From Chlorops oryzae (lineage: Eukaryota > Arthropoda > Insecta > Diptera > Chloropidae): DNA of 64,000 nucleotides. The position numbers and the translations under genes are program-made. Positions 44,881-55,400 of this stretch are shown here, in pieces. Every line of letters begins with the position of its first letter. The first letter of the stretch is position 1. The stretch spans positions 122,445,168-122,509,167 of the forward strand of contig CM035806.1 of the NCBI GenBank assembly GCA_020466095.1. Direction: 5' to 3'. The notes under the pieces were generated by a model, which worked only from the letters and a program-made list of their open reading frames with translations, had not been told where the DNA came from and did not search any database.

Positions 44881-47800
44881 GACCGCTTGGCAGGGGTTTC
44901 TTCCAAGTTCAGATGACCTTTGTTCTTAATTCGATGTAATGGTATACTCACAGGCAATGAATCCATGCGAACGGGCTCTTTTTCAATTTCTTCCCTTTCT
45001 CCTTGTTGCTCTTCTCGAAATAATGGTGCTAATCGATGCACTGCTCGTTTGAAAAGCCCATTTTGTGTTTTTACATCACATACCCTCACAAAGCCATCAT
45101 CACCTTTATAAACTTTCACAATGCGTCCTAGAGGCCATTGTGCAACTGGGAGATTGTCTTCCTTGATGATCACCATGGTGTCTGGCAATATCGTCTTTAT
45201 TGGTCCTTTCCATTTACGTCTTTCTTGCAACTGATTTAGATATTCCTTTGACCAACGAATCCAAAAGTCATGTTTGACCTGCGATACCAATTTCCATCTC
45301 TCCAGTAATTTTCTTTCCTGTGATTTGGCTCTCACATCCACATTTGATGTTAGTTGATCGCCTATTAAAAAGTGGCCAGGAGTAAGTGCTGCTAAATCAT
45401 TGGCATCAGCAGAGAGTGGAATAAGAGGTCTAGAGTTGAGGATTCCTTCGATTTCCACTATGACGGTCTCTAACTCTTCATACGTGAGGGATGCTGTTGC
45501 TACGTTTTCAACTAATAAATGTTTCGCTGATTTGACTGCAGCTTCCCATAAGCCTCCAAAATGGGGTGATCTTGGAGGAATGAATCGGAAATCTATCCCT
45601 TTGGTACTGCAAATTGCTCGTATTGACTCTTGTGCGGATTTTGTATAAATTACTTGTTCCATTTCCATCAGCTGATTCTTGGCTCCCACAAAATTGGTAG
45701 CATTGTCGCAATATAGGGTTTGACAATGCCCTCTACGAGCAATGAATCTTTTTAGTGCTCCTATAAATGCGTCTGTGGTCAAGTCGCTAACCAATTCTAA
45801 ATGGACTGCTTTTGTTGCGAAACAACAAAATACCGCAATGTAAGCTTTTTGCGGTCGTTTTCCTCGTATTTTGAAATGGACCATGAACGGACCACAGTAG
45901 TCTACGCCCGAGTTTAGAAATGGACGAGCTGGCTGCACTCGATGATCTGGTAGATTTCCCATTACTTGTGTATAAAATATGGGTTTAGCCTTTGAGCACT
46001 CCACACAGCGTTGAACTATAGATCTGGTCATGGTTTTTCCTTTCAACGGCCAAAAACGTTGTCGCACCTGTGCTAAAAGTGATTGAGCTCCAATATGATA
46101 GTTGTCTTTATGATAGTTTTGCATGAGCAATATAACCAAAGGATCGTTGTAAGGCAGCAGCATCTGATGGTTGGCGTCAAATGGTAGAGATGACGCACTA
46201 GTTCTTCCTCCAACGCGAATGATCCCTTCTTCATCAAGAAAGGGCGTGAGTGAACTGAGATGATGAGATCTGGGTAAAAATTTGTCCTTCTGCAACATTT
46301 TTGCGACGTCATTGAACTCTGCAATTTGTATTTGGTGCACTATTAACCTTAAAGCTGCATCTAGTTCGGCGGGTGTGAGATTGACATATTTATGCCTTGA
46401 TTCTTTAGGGAGTCTGGAATGGTTGATGAACCGTAGCATGTAAGCAATCGTTTTTTGTACATGTCTAAATGAATTTTTGGACGGAATGGTGTACACCCAA
46501 TCTGAATCTGTTGCCTTTCTGAGTTCCTGTTTTGAAATTGCTGTTATAGTTGTGACTTCCTTAAGACGATCTGCTTGTAGTGGCCATGCTTGATTATTTT
46601 GGTATAAAAACATAGGGCCATAAAACCACATGTGTGAGTTCGCCAGGTCTTGGGGCTTCAATCCTCTAGATAGAATATATGCAGGGTTCTCCTTGGAGGA
46701 TACATGATGCCACTGATTAATGGTTGACATCTGCTGAATCTTTGCTATTCGATGACTCACGAAAGGAGGCAGCGATCCTGCTTGGTTCGATATCCATGCC
46801 AAAACGATTTGAGAGTCCGTCCAGTAGTATGTTGCTTTATCCTGATATTTTAAGTCTCTTTTTATCCTTGCTAACAATTCTGACGCTAGCACTGCCGCAC
46901 ATAACTCTAGTCTCGGAATGGTCTGTGCCTTTAATGGCGCTATTCGAGATTTTGAACACACGAGGCTAACTTTAACAGTGCCGTTCTTTAAAATACTTCT
47001 GATATATATTGCTGCACCATAAGCCTTTTCTGATGCATCAGCGAAAGCATGTAGCTCCATTCGAATGTAGTCTTCAGTCCCAAACAGATACCTTGGGATA
47101 GCTATGCGTTCTAGCGAGATTAAGTCTTTTTGGAGAGTATCCCATTGTTTTTGCAGATTGACTGGCAGAAGTGTATCCCAATCTTGCTTAACTTGCCAAA
47201 GTTGTTGTATAAATATTTTGGCAGTAACAATTACTGGTCCGATGAGTCCCAGGGGATCGTATATTCTTGCAACGTTTGCAATAACACTTCTTTTTGTAGC
47301 GGATTGACTTGTTTGGGCATTAGTTCTTATGCGAAACATGTCAGATTTTGGCAGCCATGTAAGTCCCAATGTTTTAGTTTTTCTGTCTTCCTCTGCATTG
47401 AAGTCAAGTATAACTTCTTGGTCTTCAACTGCTATGCCTTTTAGCAGATATTGATGGTTTGCGCACCACTTTTTTAATTTCATTCCAGCACTATTCAGCA
47501 TGCATGTTAATTGCTCTTGAATGCTTGCAGCTTCTTTTAATGAGTCAGCACCAACTAAGCCGTCGTCTACATAGAAATTGTTCCAAATTGCTTGTGCTGC
47601 ACCTGGGAATTGTGTTGCATTTTCATCAGCTAATAACTTCAAGCATCTTGTCGCTAAATAAGGAGCGGAACGTGTTCCATAGGTTACCGTGTTCAGCTGA
47701 TATATTTTTAATTTCTCCATGGGACTCTCCCTCCACAAGATTAATTGAAGCTTTCGATCATCAGGGTGTATCCATATTTGACGGTACATTTTTTCCACAT

Positions 47801-50528
47801 CAGTTTTTAGCACATATTTGTTTATACGAAATCTCAACAGGATCGAGAATAGTTCGCTTTGCACAGTTGGTCCTGCATGCATGATATCATTTAATGACAA
47901 TGACGTTGCTCTGTGTGCTGATGCATCGAACACAACTCTTAATTTTGTACTGGTGCTCTCCGGACGCATAACGTAATGATGCGGGATGTAATAGTGTGGT
48001 TTTCGTATCTCATGTGGTTTAATTTCTGTCATGTGGCCCAGAGCTTCGTACTCCTTCATGAAAGCGATATATTGTACCTTCAAATCCTGGTCTGCTGATA
48101 GCCGGTTTTCGATGTGCTTTAAACGAAAATACGCTAACTCTCTGGTGTCTCCTATTGCTGACGGGTGTTCTTTCAACGGCAGCTTTACCATAAATCTGCC
48201 ATCCTGTGCTCGTGACGTATTTTCAATAAAATGTGACTCACATTTTATGTCATCTTCTGATAGTTTATTATTGATCTCTGGTACTTCTTCCAATTTCCAA
48301 AATTTAGCTACCATGTCTTCTAATTCCACTGTGGTACAGACACCGCAAATGGCTCTATTAACATCTGTAGATCCCACACTACCTGCCACAATCCAGCCAA
48401 ATACGGTATTTTGAAGTGTTGGGAGATTTGCACCAAGCTTTATATTGCCTTTCGTTAACAGATCATAGAAGATTTCTGCTCCGAGTAAGCAGTCTATACG
48501 TCCTGGTTTATCGAATTCAGGATCTGCTAATACCAAGTCCTTAGGTATTTTCCATTCCCTTGCCTTAATGGGGTATGCAGGTTGCTCAGACACAATTTTT
48601 GGTATGCAATGTACATCTAGCCTTGCCGTAAATCCATTGATTCTTGATTGAATCTGAATTGTAGCGCGATGCTGAATAGCGGTTTCCTTTACTCCAATGC
48701 CTTCCAGGTTTAACGGCGAGATTGTTGTTGAAACTCCGAGTTTCTTTAATAACCTTCCTGTTATTAAATTCACCTGTGACCCAGAATCCAGTATTGCTTT
48801 ACATTGAATAGGATGACCATTTTCGCCAACTAACGTTATCCTTGCTGTTCCTAATAAAACGATGTTGTCCTGCTGGCTCGACTGATTTGCCACAAGGCTG
48901 ACTGCACTAGTTGATTCCGTATCTGTGTTTTCTTCTTGATCCTGTGGTACCGATGTAGCAACTAAAGATGACCCATTTGGTTTTTTTTCTTGCAGCTTTT
49001 CATCTTCTGGGTGTAGTAATGTATTGTGTCTTCTTGTACATTTGGTACAATGCTGTGATTTACATACGCTGGATTGATGCCCAGGTTTCAAACAATTTGC
49101 ACATAAATGATGCATTTTTATGTAACGCCATTTTTGCTTGATAGATGCCGTTTTAAACATCGCACACTCAAAAGCAAAGTGATTACTCTTGTTACATATT
49201 TTACATGGCTCATCTTTGTTTAACGCTGGTGCACACGTGCGTTTTGTGGTCCCAGTACTACTTCGAACCTCCAACGCTTGGAATCTCCGCTCCAAAAATT
49301 GAAGAATTTCCTCGACCCTTATAAGTCTTTTATTGTCATCGATTCCCTGCTCAAAAACAGTTTGAGTTACTTGGTCCAGTTTTCGTAGGACTACGTGGCT
49401 GATGATTGTGTCCCAATGGTTGACAGGAAGACCTTGAGACTGAAGCCCGTGAAGACATTCTTTTGTAATATCGTGTAGAGATTTGATTGTGGAAGGTGAA
49501 TCACTTCGTATTGAAGGTTGCCCAAACAGCTTGTTTAGCAATGTAGATACTAGCAGCCGCTTGTTATCATATCTGCATGTCAAAATATTCCATGCGGCTG
49601 CATAGTTGCTGCCAGTTGATGGGAGATGTTTAATGAGGTTTTTTGGCTCATCAGTCAGACTTTGAGTAAGGAATTGCATCTTCTGGGAATCACTGATGGG
49701 CGAGCTGTGTACGATCTCCGTAAAAATATCCTTGAAAGCGACCCATTCCAAGTAGTTTCCGTTAAACTTGGGTAAAGTCATTCGTGGTAATTGAATATGA
49801 GTGGATGATTGCTCAATTGATCTTGGACCAGGAACTTGTAATGGTGCTGAATGATTAGATATGTGTTGCTGAAGTTGAATTAGCGCTGCTTCCGCCCTGG
49901 CTTCCATATCGTAGTAGACTTCTAATGTATAGCCATCCACTTCATTTTCCACCGTCGCTGCCCAAATGTCGGTATTAGTGGTTTGAAGGTCTATCATATA
50001 TTTTTCCAATATGTTAGCCTTAATTGTGTAATACGACTGATGGTGTGCTTCTGCTTGTCCCATTGATATTTCCGCAATGTTTCTGTCCAATGCTCGCAAA
50101 AGCGCCTTTTGATTGCGTATCAATTTGCGAAGATGTATTGCCTGATCATTCAATTGATTTTCAGCTCGTTCCTCCTGATTTGTTGCGCCACCACTTGCTT
50201 CCGTATTATCAGCCAATTCACATGCCTTATTTTCGAGCGCCTTGGTGAATTCCACCACTAAATTATTTATTTTGTCATAATAATCCTTAGTGAAGTACTC
50301 ATCACCAGATTGTTCATTTTTAAATTTCAAAATTGCCAAATTGTTTTCATAAAATGTTTGGCCCAATTGTTGTAACCGTTGTATTCTGTTTTTGAAGAAT
50401 GATGACGTACGCCGATCGATTGGAGCCTTCTTACAGTTTTCGATAAATTGCTTGATTTCGCTGCCCAATCCATATTGAGCATTAACAATTCCTTCAAAAT
50501 CCATTCTTTCGTTGTGTCCCTTTGACAC
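44628..50528 (-). CDS. BEL/Pao Gag-Pol polyprotein, 1966 codons, open
   Basis: Single long frame. Gag helix-rich N-terminus, then a DUF1759-type Gag domain (~247-400: LPRMTLPKFNGNYLEW). Zinc knuckles at ~443-490 (CKICNKSNHFAFEC, CANCLKPGHQSSVC). Aspartic protease at ~580 (ILDSGSQVNLI). RT at ~860-990 (LRVVFDASAH, NFYVDDGLVG). RNase H follows (AFADASEKAYGAAI). Integrase zinc finger ~1473-1513 and catalytic residues near 1540 (GVDYCGP), 1606 (YCDNATNF) and 1662 (GLWEAAVKSAK). A DUF5641-like C-terminal domain is near 1745 (VKHDFWIRWSKEYL). The last part runs into the env-like leader. It copies the element RNA into DNA and integrates it. Apparently intact. Confidence 0.97.
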   Translation of the reverse strand: MSKGHNERMDFEGIVNAQYGLGSEIKQFIENCKKAPIDRRTSSFFKNRIQRLQQLGQTFYENNLAILKFKNEQSGDEYFTKDYYDKINNLVVEFTKALENKACELADNTEASGGATNQEERAENQLNDQAIHLRKLIRNQKALLRALDRNIAEISMGQAEAHHQSYYTIKANILEKYMIDLQTTNTDIWAATVENEVDGYTLEVYYDMEARAEAALIQLQQHISNHSAPLQVPGPRSIEQSSTHIQLPRMTLPKFNGNYLEWVAFKDIFTEIVHSSPISDSQKMQFLTQSLTDEPKNLIKHLPSTGSNYAAAWNILTCRYDNKRLLVSTLLNKLFGQPSIRSDSPSTIKSLHDITKECLHGLQSQGLPVNHWDTIISHVVLRKLDQVTQTVFEQGIDDNKRLIRVEEILQFLERRFQALEVRSSTGTTKRTCAPALNKDEPCKICNKSNHFAFECAMFKTASIKQKWRYIKMHHLCANCLKPGHQSSVCKSQHCTKCTRRHNTLLHPEDEKLQEKKPNGSSLVATSVPQDQEENTDTESTSAVSLVANQSSQQDNIVLLGTARITLVGENGHPIQCKAILDSGSQVNLITGRLLKKLGVSTTISPLNLEGIGVKETAIQHRATIQIQSRINGFTARLDVHCIPKIVSEQPAYPIKAREWKIPKDLVLADPEFDKPGRIDCLLGAEIFYDLLTKGNIKLGANLPTLQNTVFGWIVAGSVGSTDVNRAICGVCTTVELEDMVAKFWKLEEVPEINNKLSEDDIKCESHFIENTSRAQDGRFMVKLPLKEHPSAIGDTRELAYFRLKHIENRLSADQDLKVQYIAFMKEYEALGHMTEIKPHEIRKPHYYIPHHYVMRPESTSTKLRVVFDASAHRATSLSLNDIMHAGPTVQSELFSILLRFRINKYVLKTDVEKMYRQIWIHPDDRKLQLILWRESPMEKLKIYQLNTVTYGTRSAPYLATRCLKLLADENATQFPGAAQAIWNNFYVDDGLVGADSLKEAASIQEQLTCMLNSAGMKLKKWCANHQYLLKGIAVEDQEVILDFNAEEDRKTKTLGLTWLPKSDMFRIRTNAQTSQSATKRSVIANVARIYDPLGLIGPVIVTAKIFIQQLWQVKQDWDTLLPVNLQKQWDTLQKDLISLERIAIPRYLFGTEDYIRMELHAFADASEKAYGAAIYIRSILKNGTVKVSLVCSKSRIAPLKAQTIPRLELCAAVLASELLARIKRDLKYQDKATYYWTDSQIVLAWISNQAGSLPPFVSHRIAKIQQMSTINQWHHVSSKENPAYILSRGLKPQDLANSHMWFYGPMFLYQNNQAWPLQADRLKEVTTITAISKQELRKATDSDWVYTIPSKNSFRHVQKTIAYMLRFINHSRLPKESRHKYVNLTPAELDAALRLIVHQIQIAEFNDVAKMLQKDKFLPRSHHLSSLTPFLDEEGIIRVGGRTSASSLPFDANHQMLLPYNDPLVILLMQNYHKDNYHIGAQSLLAQVRQRFWPLKGKTMTRSIVQRCVECSKAKPIFYTQVMGNLPDHRVQPARPFLNSGVDYCGPFMVHFKIRGKRPQKAYIAVFCCFATKAVHLELVSDLTTDAFIGALKRFIARRGHCQTLYCDNATNFVGAKNQLMEMEQVIYTKSAQESIRAICSTKGIDFRFIPPRSPHFGGLWEAAVKSAKHLLVENVATASLTYEELETVIVEIEGILNSRPLIPLSADANDLAALTPGHFLIGDQLTSNVDVRAKSQERKLLERWKLVSQVKHDFWIRWSKEYLNQLQERRKWKGPIKTILPDTMVIIKEDNLPVAQWPLGRIVKVYKGDDGFVRVCDVKTQNGLFKRAVHRLAPLFREEQQGEREEIEKEPVRMDSLPVSIPLHRIKNKGHLNLEETPAKRSRGISSGLLVTILTLFFLPLALCNRIDITNFYNQPGIYFEQVSTVKLLAANWKIIVYFDLEPYHQQIDIINNGNINVTKTMQSG

Positions 50529-50777
50529 CGATCACCTTAATCAGTCCTTTTGACACTCCGTAGTTTGTTGATAGCTGCTTGTGTCCTTGTGACACCGAAC
50601 GCCTAACGTGCTGGGGAGTTGAGCTCCTTGCTCTGATTAAATGATTTACAATAAAATGCGATATTTAATTCGCGACGGACTTTTGTTTCACGAGGACCTT
50701 GTTAGCGTCCTAGCAAACGAATTAATGCTTCGCGAAATAAAAGGATTGCGTATCTGATAGGTGGTACACCAACAGAT

Positions 50778-50795
50778 ATCACGTCGGGGTCACCA
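50778..50795 (-). promoter_or_regulatory. Candidate primer-binding site of the BEL/Pao element
   Basis: On the minus strand TGGTGACCCCGACGTGAT lies six to seven T residues after the end of the 5' LTR. TGG start and position fit a tRNA-primed site; the tRNA was not identified. Confidence 0.65.
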
Positions 50796-50801
50796 AAAAA
50801 A

Positions 50802-51233
50802 TGTATACTTCACAACTAAGTGATATGGCCAATAGCACTTAAACTATGACCAATTGCGATTCAAAATTGATTTGGCACTTTAACCAATCAATATAGATTA
50901 ATAATTACACTTTGAAGTTCGAATTTTGACTTGTTTATTGATTGGAAATATTCTTCTTATATACTAACATTTTGCTTATTCAAACAAAAAAATTATTTGG
51001 CAATACATCAAACGAAAACAAAAGAAAGAAGGCACGTTTTGTAAGCTTGCAATAATTGAGTTCATTGAATGCTGGTGTCATATTTCCCGTGCTGGTAATT
51101 GTGTTTTCTTTGGTTTTCGTTTTCTTTTTGTTTTATGAAATGTGAAAGCAATGCATGATGTTGATGTGCATTTGCCTTTAAGTGGCTGTTTAAGTTTATA
51201 TGCAAACGCACATACATTTGTTAATTCTTAACA
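50802..51233 (-). repeat. 5' LTR of the BEL/Pao element
   Basis: Same 432 bp as at 42473-42904, with no difference noticed. It is directly followed on the plus side by the second AAATC copy (51234-51238). Confidence 0.95.
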
Positions 51234-51238
51234 AAATC

Positions 51239-52134
51239 CCCCTAACGCTGCTAGCAATTTGAATGAACAACCTTTAACCTCTCAAGCTGCTCAAGAAGTC
51301 AATAGACAGCTTAATTCACCACCTCAAAATGACTCTAATGAAGAATCACGCATACGCAATATTGTAAGTGCAATTTTGCAGGTACGGCAAGCTGCTATAT
51401 TTGAAAATTTCGAGTCGAGAGTGGCTCAAATGATTTCTAACAGTATTGAAAGTTCAGTAAACCAAATTATTTCTCGTGTCAATGCAGAAAATCAGATTTC
51501 TCAAACATCTGACCGAGAACGTCGCCCAAACGAAAACCATAATCTTCCTGATCCATTCATGAGCTTGCCAACTCACCCAAACACACCCAACCGGTCTAGC
51601 CATTCCAGTTCAGTACAACAGTCTGGCAGATACGCACAGCTAATCGCTAGTTGGGATGTACGGTTCGATGGATCTCCAAGATTATCCGTCGAAAATTTCA
51701 TTTCGCGAATAGAATATCAAGTTCAGGACGTTTTGAACCATGATTTTTCGATCCTATGCGAACATGCACACAGTTTATTCTTAGATGAAGCCCGTAACTG
51801 GTATTGGCGCTATCGCCGTACTGTAGATCGAGTCGTTTGGTCAGATTTGTGCCACGCATTACGTTCAGCTTTCGGAGAATTTCGCACTGATTCTGATATT
51901 AAAGAAAGCATGCGCGCTCGTAAGCAAGGGCCAAGCGAAACTTTTGATGAATACAAAAACGCGGTTTTACGAATATCAGAAAGTTTAAACTCCCCTATTT
52001 TCGAATCAGAAATACTCGAAATTTTATCACGAGGAATAAAACCCAGAATCCGACAACAATTGTTATATGTTCCGATTCATTCGGTTGCTGAATTGCGTCG
52101 ATTTTGTTTAAGAGGTGAAAGTTGCAAGAACTGA
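51239..52134 (+). CDS. Gag capsid region of the gypsy-class element (continues the RING part)
   Basis: The frame opens in register with 42175-42472 once the BEL element is discounted. A Gln/Asn-rich helical stretch is followed by a Retrotrans_gag-type domain (~51640-52110): RFDGSPRLSVENFISRI, ARNWYWRYRR, RKQGPSETFDEYKNAV, SRGIKPRIRQQL. Gag forms the particle around element RNA. The frame ends at 52134, but the natural continuation lies in the next frame from about 52120, so a single-base loss near 52115-52122 appears to have broken it. Confidence 0.88.
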
Positions 52135-52478
52135 GCAGGGGAAGTACTAGTTCAAGTCCACACGCAGCAAATGCTAATTCTAATTTAAATCGTGGACAGA
52201 TGCAGCGAAGGCAAGTCGCTCCAATAGTCGCAGAAGAAGAGGAAGCAGTTATAGAGCCAGTTCCACCCGAGTCAACAGAGATTTCCGAAATTAATCGTCG
52301 CGCTTTGATATGTTGGAATTGCCGAGTTGAGGGACATCGTTATGTTGACTGTTTAGAAACTCGTACGGTATTCTGCTACGGTTGTGGCGCTCCAAATACG
52401 TACAAACCCCACTGTAAAAAGTGTTCGGAAAACTTAAAGGCGAGCGAAGGCTCAAACAAGAACCTTCGCCAAGACTAG
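52122..52478 (+). CDS. Nucleocapsid end of Gag with CCHC/CCHC-like zinc motifs
   Basis: The frame starting within the Gag overlap has an acidic stretch, then CWNCRVEGHRYVDC (a CCHC knuckle) and CYGCGAPNTYKPHCKKC (a second Cys/His motif). It overlaps the start of pol (52421-52478), which is in the -1 frame relative to it. This is the usual gag/pol arrangement for ribosomal frameshifting, though I see no canonical slippery heptamer in the overlap. Confidence 0.8.
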   Translation: MQELSRGSTSSSPHAANANSNLNRGQMQRRQVAPIVAEEEEAVIEPVPPESTEISEINRRALICWNCRVEGHRYVDCLETRTVFCYGCGAPNTYKPHCKKCSENLKASEGSNKNLRQD

Positions 52479-55400
52479 ACAATCCAAAGCCTTTTTCTAA
52501 CCTCGATTCTAATTATGACAGTTCCACCGACTCTAATTTCAATTTAAATCTAAATAAAGAAATTCCGAAGTTCCATAATATTATTCCTTATGAAACAAGA
52601 TTGAAAGCGTATCTTCAAAAAAGAAAAGAAATTTTTGATAATAGTAATGTTAAGAAATTGAAACGAAGCAAAGAACGTATTCAACGATTTTGGAAAAGAG
52701 TAAAATGCAACCTTAAATGTTTAAGTCTCTTCATTTCTTCTATAGTTCATAAAGAAAACGATTGCCGACCGTACGCCGAAATAACTATTGATAAGAAAAA
52801 GTACTTAGCGTTGTTAGACAGCGGTGCTGAAGTTTCTTGTTTAGGCGGAAATATTGCGTTAGAAATTTCAAAAAACTCACTGTTTAAAAAAATAACTACC
52901 ACCGTACGTACGGCCGATAACAAAACGCAAGTAGTTTTTGGTACGATTGACTTTCCTGTTACGTTTAGAGATGAAACCCATTCGATACGGTTTTTTGTTG
53001 TACCCAGCATTGTAAACGAAGTCATTTTGGGGGTGGATTTCTGGAGTCGTTTTAAAATCGCAACTGGGTTGATTGCAGCTTTAGAGATAAAGCCTCTATA
53101 TGGTGAAAACGCGATTTCTCTCTCTGAGTCACAAAACCAGCGCTTAGATTCTGTCAAAAATATTTTCCCATCGTACGAAAACGAAGGTCTAGGAAAAACG
53201 AATTTGTTGAGCTACAAAATCCTACTAGAACCAAATTCGCGTCCTGTAAAACAACGTTATTTCCCTATATCGCCCGCAATAGAAAAAGTAGTCCATGACG
53301 AAATAGACGAAATGATCCGCCTAGGCGTTATTGAGGAGGCTCCTAACAGTCCGTGGTCTAGTCCAATAGTCTTGGTTAAAAAACCAAACAAGGTCCGGTT
53401 ATGTTTGGACTCCCGAGTGGTCAATAGTATGACCGTAAAGGATGCTTATCCGTTACCCCACATTGAGGGCATCCTTAGCCGACTACCCAAAGCTTCCTTC
53501 ATAACGTCGTTAGACTTGCGGCGGGCATTTTGGCAAATCCCTTTGGACATGGAATCCCGTGATTTAACTTGTTTTACTGTGCCGAACAGACCACTGTATC
53601 GGTATTGTGTCATGCCTTTCGGTCTGTGCAACGCACCGCAGGCGTTGTGCAGACTAATGGATCGAGTTATTCCTGCTGGTCTCAAATGCGAAGTTTTCGT
53701 TTATTTAGACGATCTGCTGATTGTCTCTGACTCCTTCGATCGTCACATGCACGTTTTGACCGAAGTTGCTTTACATTTGAGAAGAGCGGGATTAACTATA
53801 AACGTCCAAAAGAGCAAATTCTGCATAAAACAAGTACGATACTTAGGATATATCGTCGGCAACGGTACACTGCGCACCGATCCCGACAAAGTAGCGGCCG
53901 TCGAAAATTACCCAGAGCCGAAAACTGTTAAACAGCTTAGGAGATTTTTAGGGATGGCTGGTTGGTACCGTAGATTTGTTAAAAATTTCGCGGAACTGAC
54001 AGCTCCCCTAACTGACCTTCTAAGAAAAGGGAAAAAGTTCCAGTGGAACGTAGATGCTCAACGCGCGTTTGATAGTCTCAAAAAGGAACTTTCTTCTGAC
54101 CCTCTTCTTATTAGCCCCGATTACACAAGAGAATTTATTTTACAGTGCGACGCGAGCAAACTAGGAGTGGGTGCAGTGTTGGCTCAGGAAAATGAAGCAG
54201 GTGAGGAATTGCCAGTGGCTTATTTTTCCCACAAGCTAAATAAGGCACAGGCAAACTACAGCGTTACGGAATTGGAGTGCTTGGCTGCCGTCTTAGCTTT
54301 GAAGAAATTCAGGGCCTACGTCGAAGGCCAGGACTTCAAAATTGTAACCGATCATGCTAGCCTTCAATGGCTCATGAAACAACCTGACCTCTCGGGACGC
54401 TTGGCCCGATGGTCTTTGAAACTACAAGGATTTAGATTCAAGATAGAGCACCGCAGAGGATCTCAAAACGTTGTACCCGATACCCTTTCACGCCAAAACT
54501 TTGACGAAATTTCCGAAATTCTGTTTACGCCTGTTATCGATTTAGAATCAGATAAATTTCTATCGGAAGAGTATATCAATCTTAAAAATTATATTCGCGA
54601 AAATCAATCCCGTTTACCTGATTTAAAAATTTTAGATAACCATATTTACAAGCGTGTTGAGTTTGCAAATGGTGATCCAGCCCGCGAAGCTTCAAATTGG
54701 AAATTGTGGGTACCTGCAGGGTTAATTAATGAAGTCATCCAAAACGCACACACTCAGCCTAACAAATGTCATGGCGGAATCGCAAAAACTTTGGAACGCC
54801 TACGCCGAAACAAGTACTGGCCACACATGGCCACCGAAGTAAAAGATTTCATTGCGAAATGTGATAGTTGCCACAAAAATAAATCACCCAACACCCATCT
54901 TCGACCACCAATGCAAGGTCAATTTAAGGCTCAACGGCCATTTCAAAAGATTTACGTCGATTTTCTTGGTCCATATCCGAGAAGCCGAAACGGTAACATT
55001 GGCATATTTATTGTTTTAGATTACCTTACGAAATTTCCCTTACTAAAGCCTGTTAGAAAGTTCACTACCAACGTAGTCACCGATTACTTATCAGAATTTG
55101 TATTTCCAGTCTTTGGCACACCCGAAATTCTTATAAGCGATAATGGTAAGCAGTTTAAATCCACTCAGTTCAAAAACTTTTTGATGGAAAAAGGAGTAAA
55201 GCATGTTCTAACCGCTCTATATAGTCCGCAGGCCAATGCGAGCGAGCGCGTAAATCGCTCAATAGTTGCTGGTATTCGGACGTATATTGGCAAAGATCAG
55301 ACAACCTGGGACCGTCATCTTTTCGATATTGCAGAATCTTTGCGAAGCTCGTTCCATCAAGCTATTGGTTGTACACCCTATTTCGCTCTTTTCGGCCAGT

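Larger units (their letters stand above)
42473..51233 (-). mobile_element. BEL/Pao (roo-like) LTR retrotransposon, TSD AAATC
   Basis: 432 bp LTRs at 42473-42904 and 50802-51233 appear identical by eye; AAATC flanks both sides, the 5 bp TSD usual for BEL/Pao. It is read on the minus strand: 5' LTR 51233-50802, primer site, Gag-Pol (50528-44628), env-like region, 3' LTR 42904-42473. It interrupts gag of the gypsy-class element, so it is the younger insertion. Confidence 0.97.

Noticed and set aside
44920..48414. Multiple plus-strand ORFs under the BEL/Pao gene
   Set aside because: Antisense shadows of an intact 1966-codon Gag-Pol.
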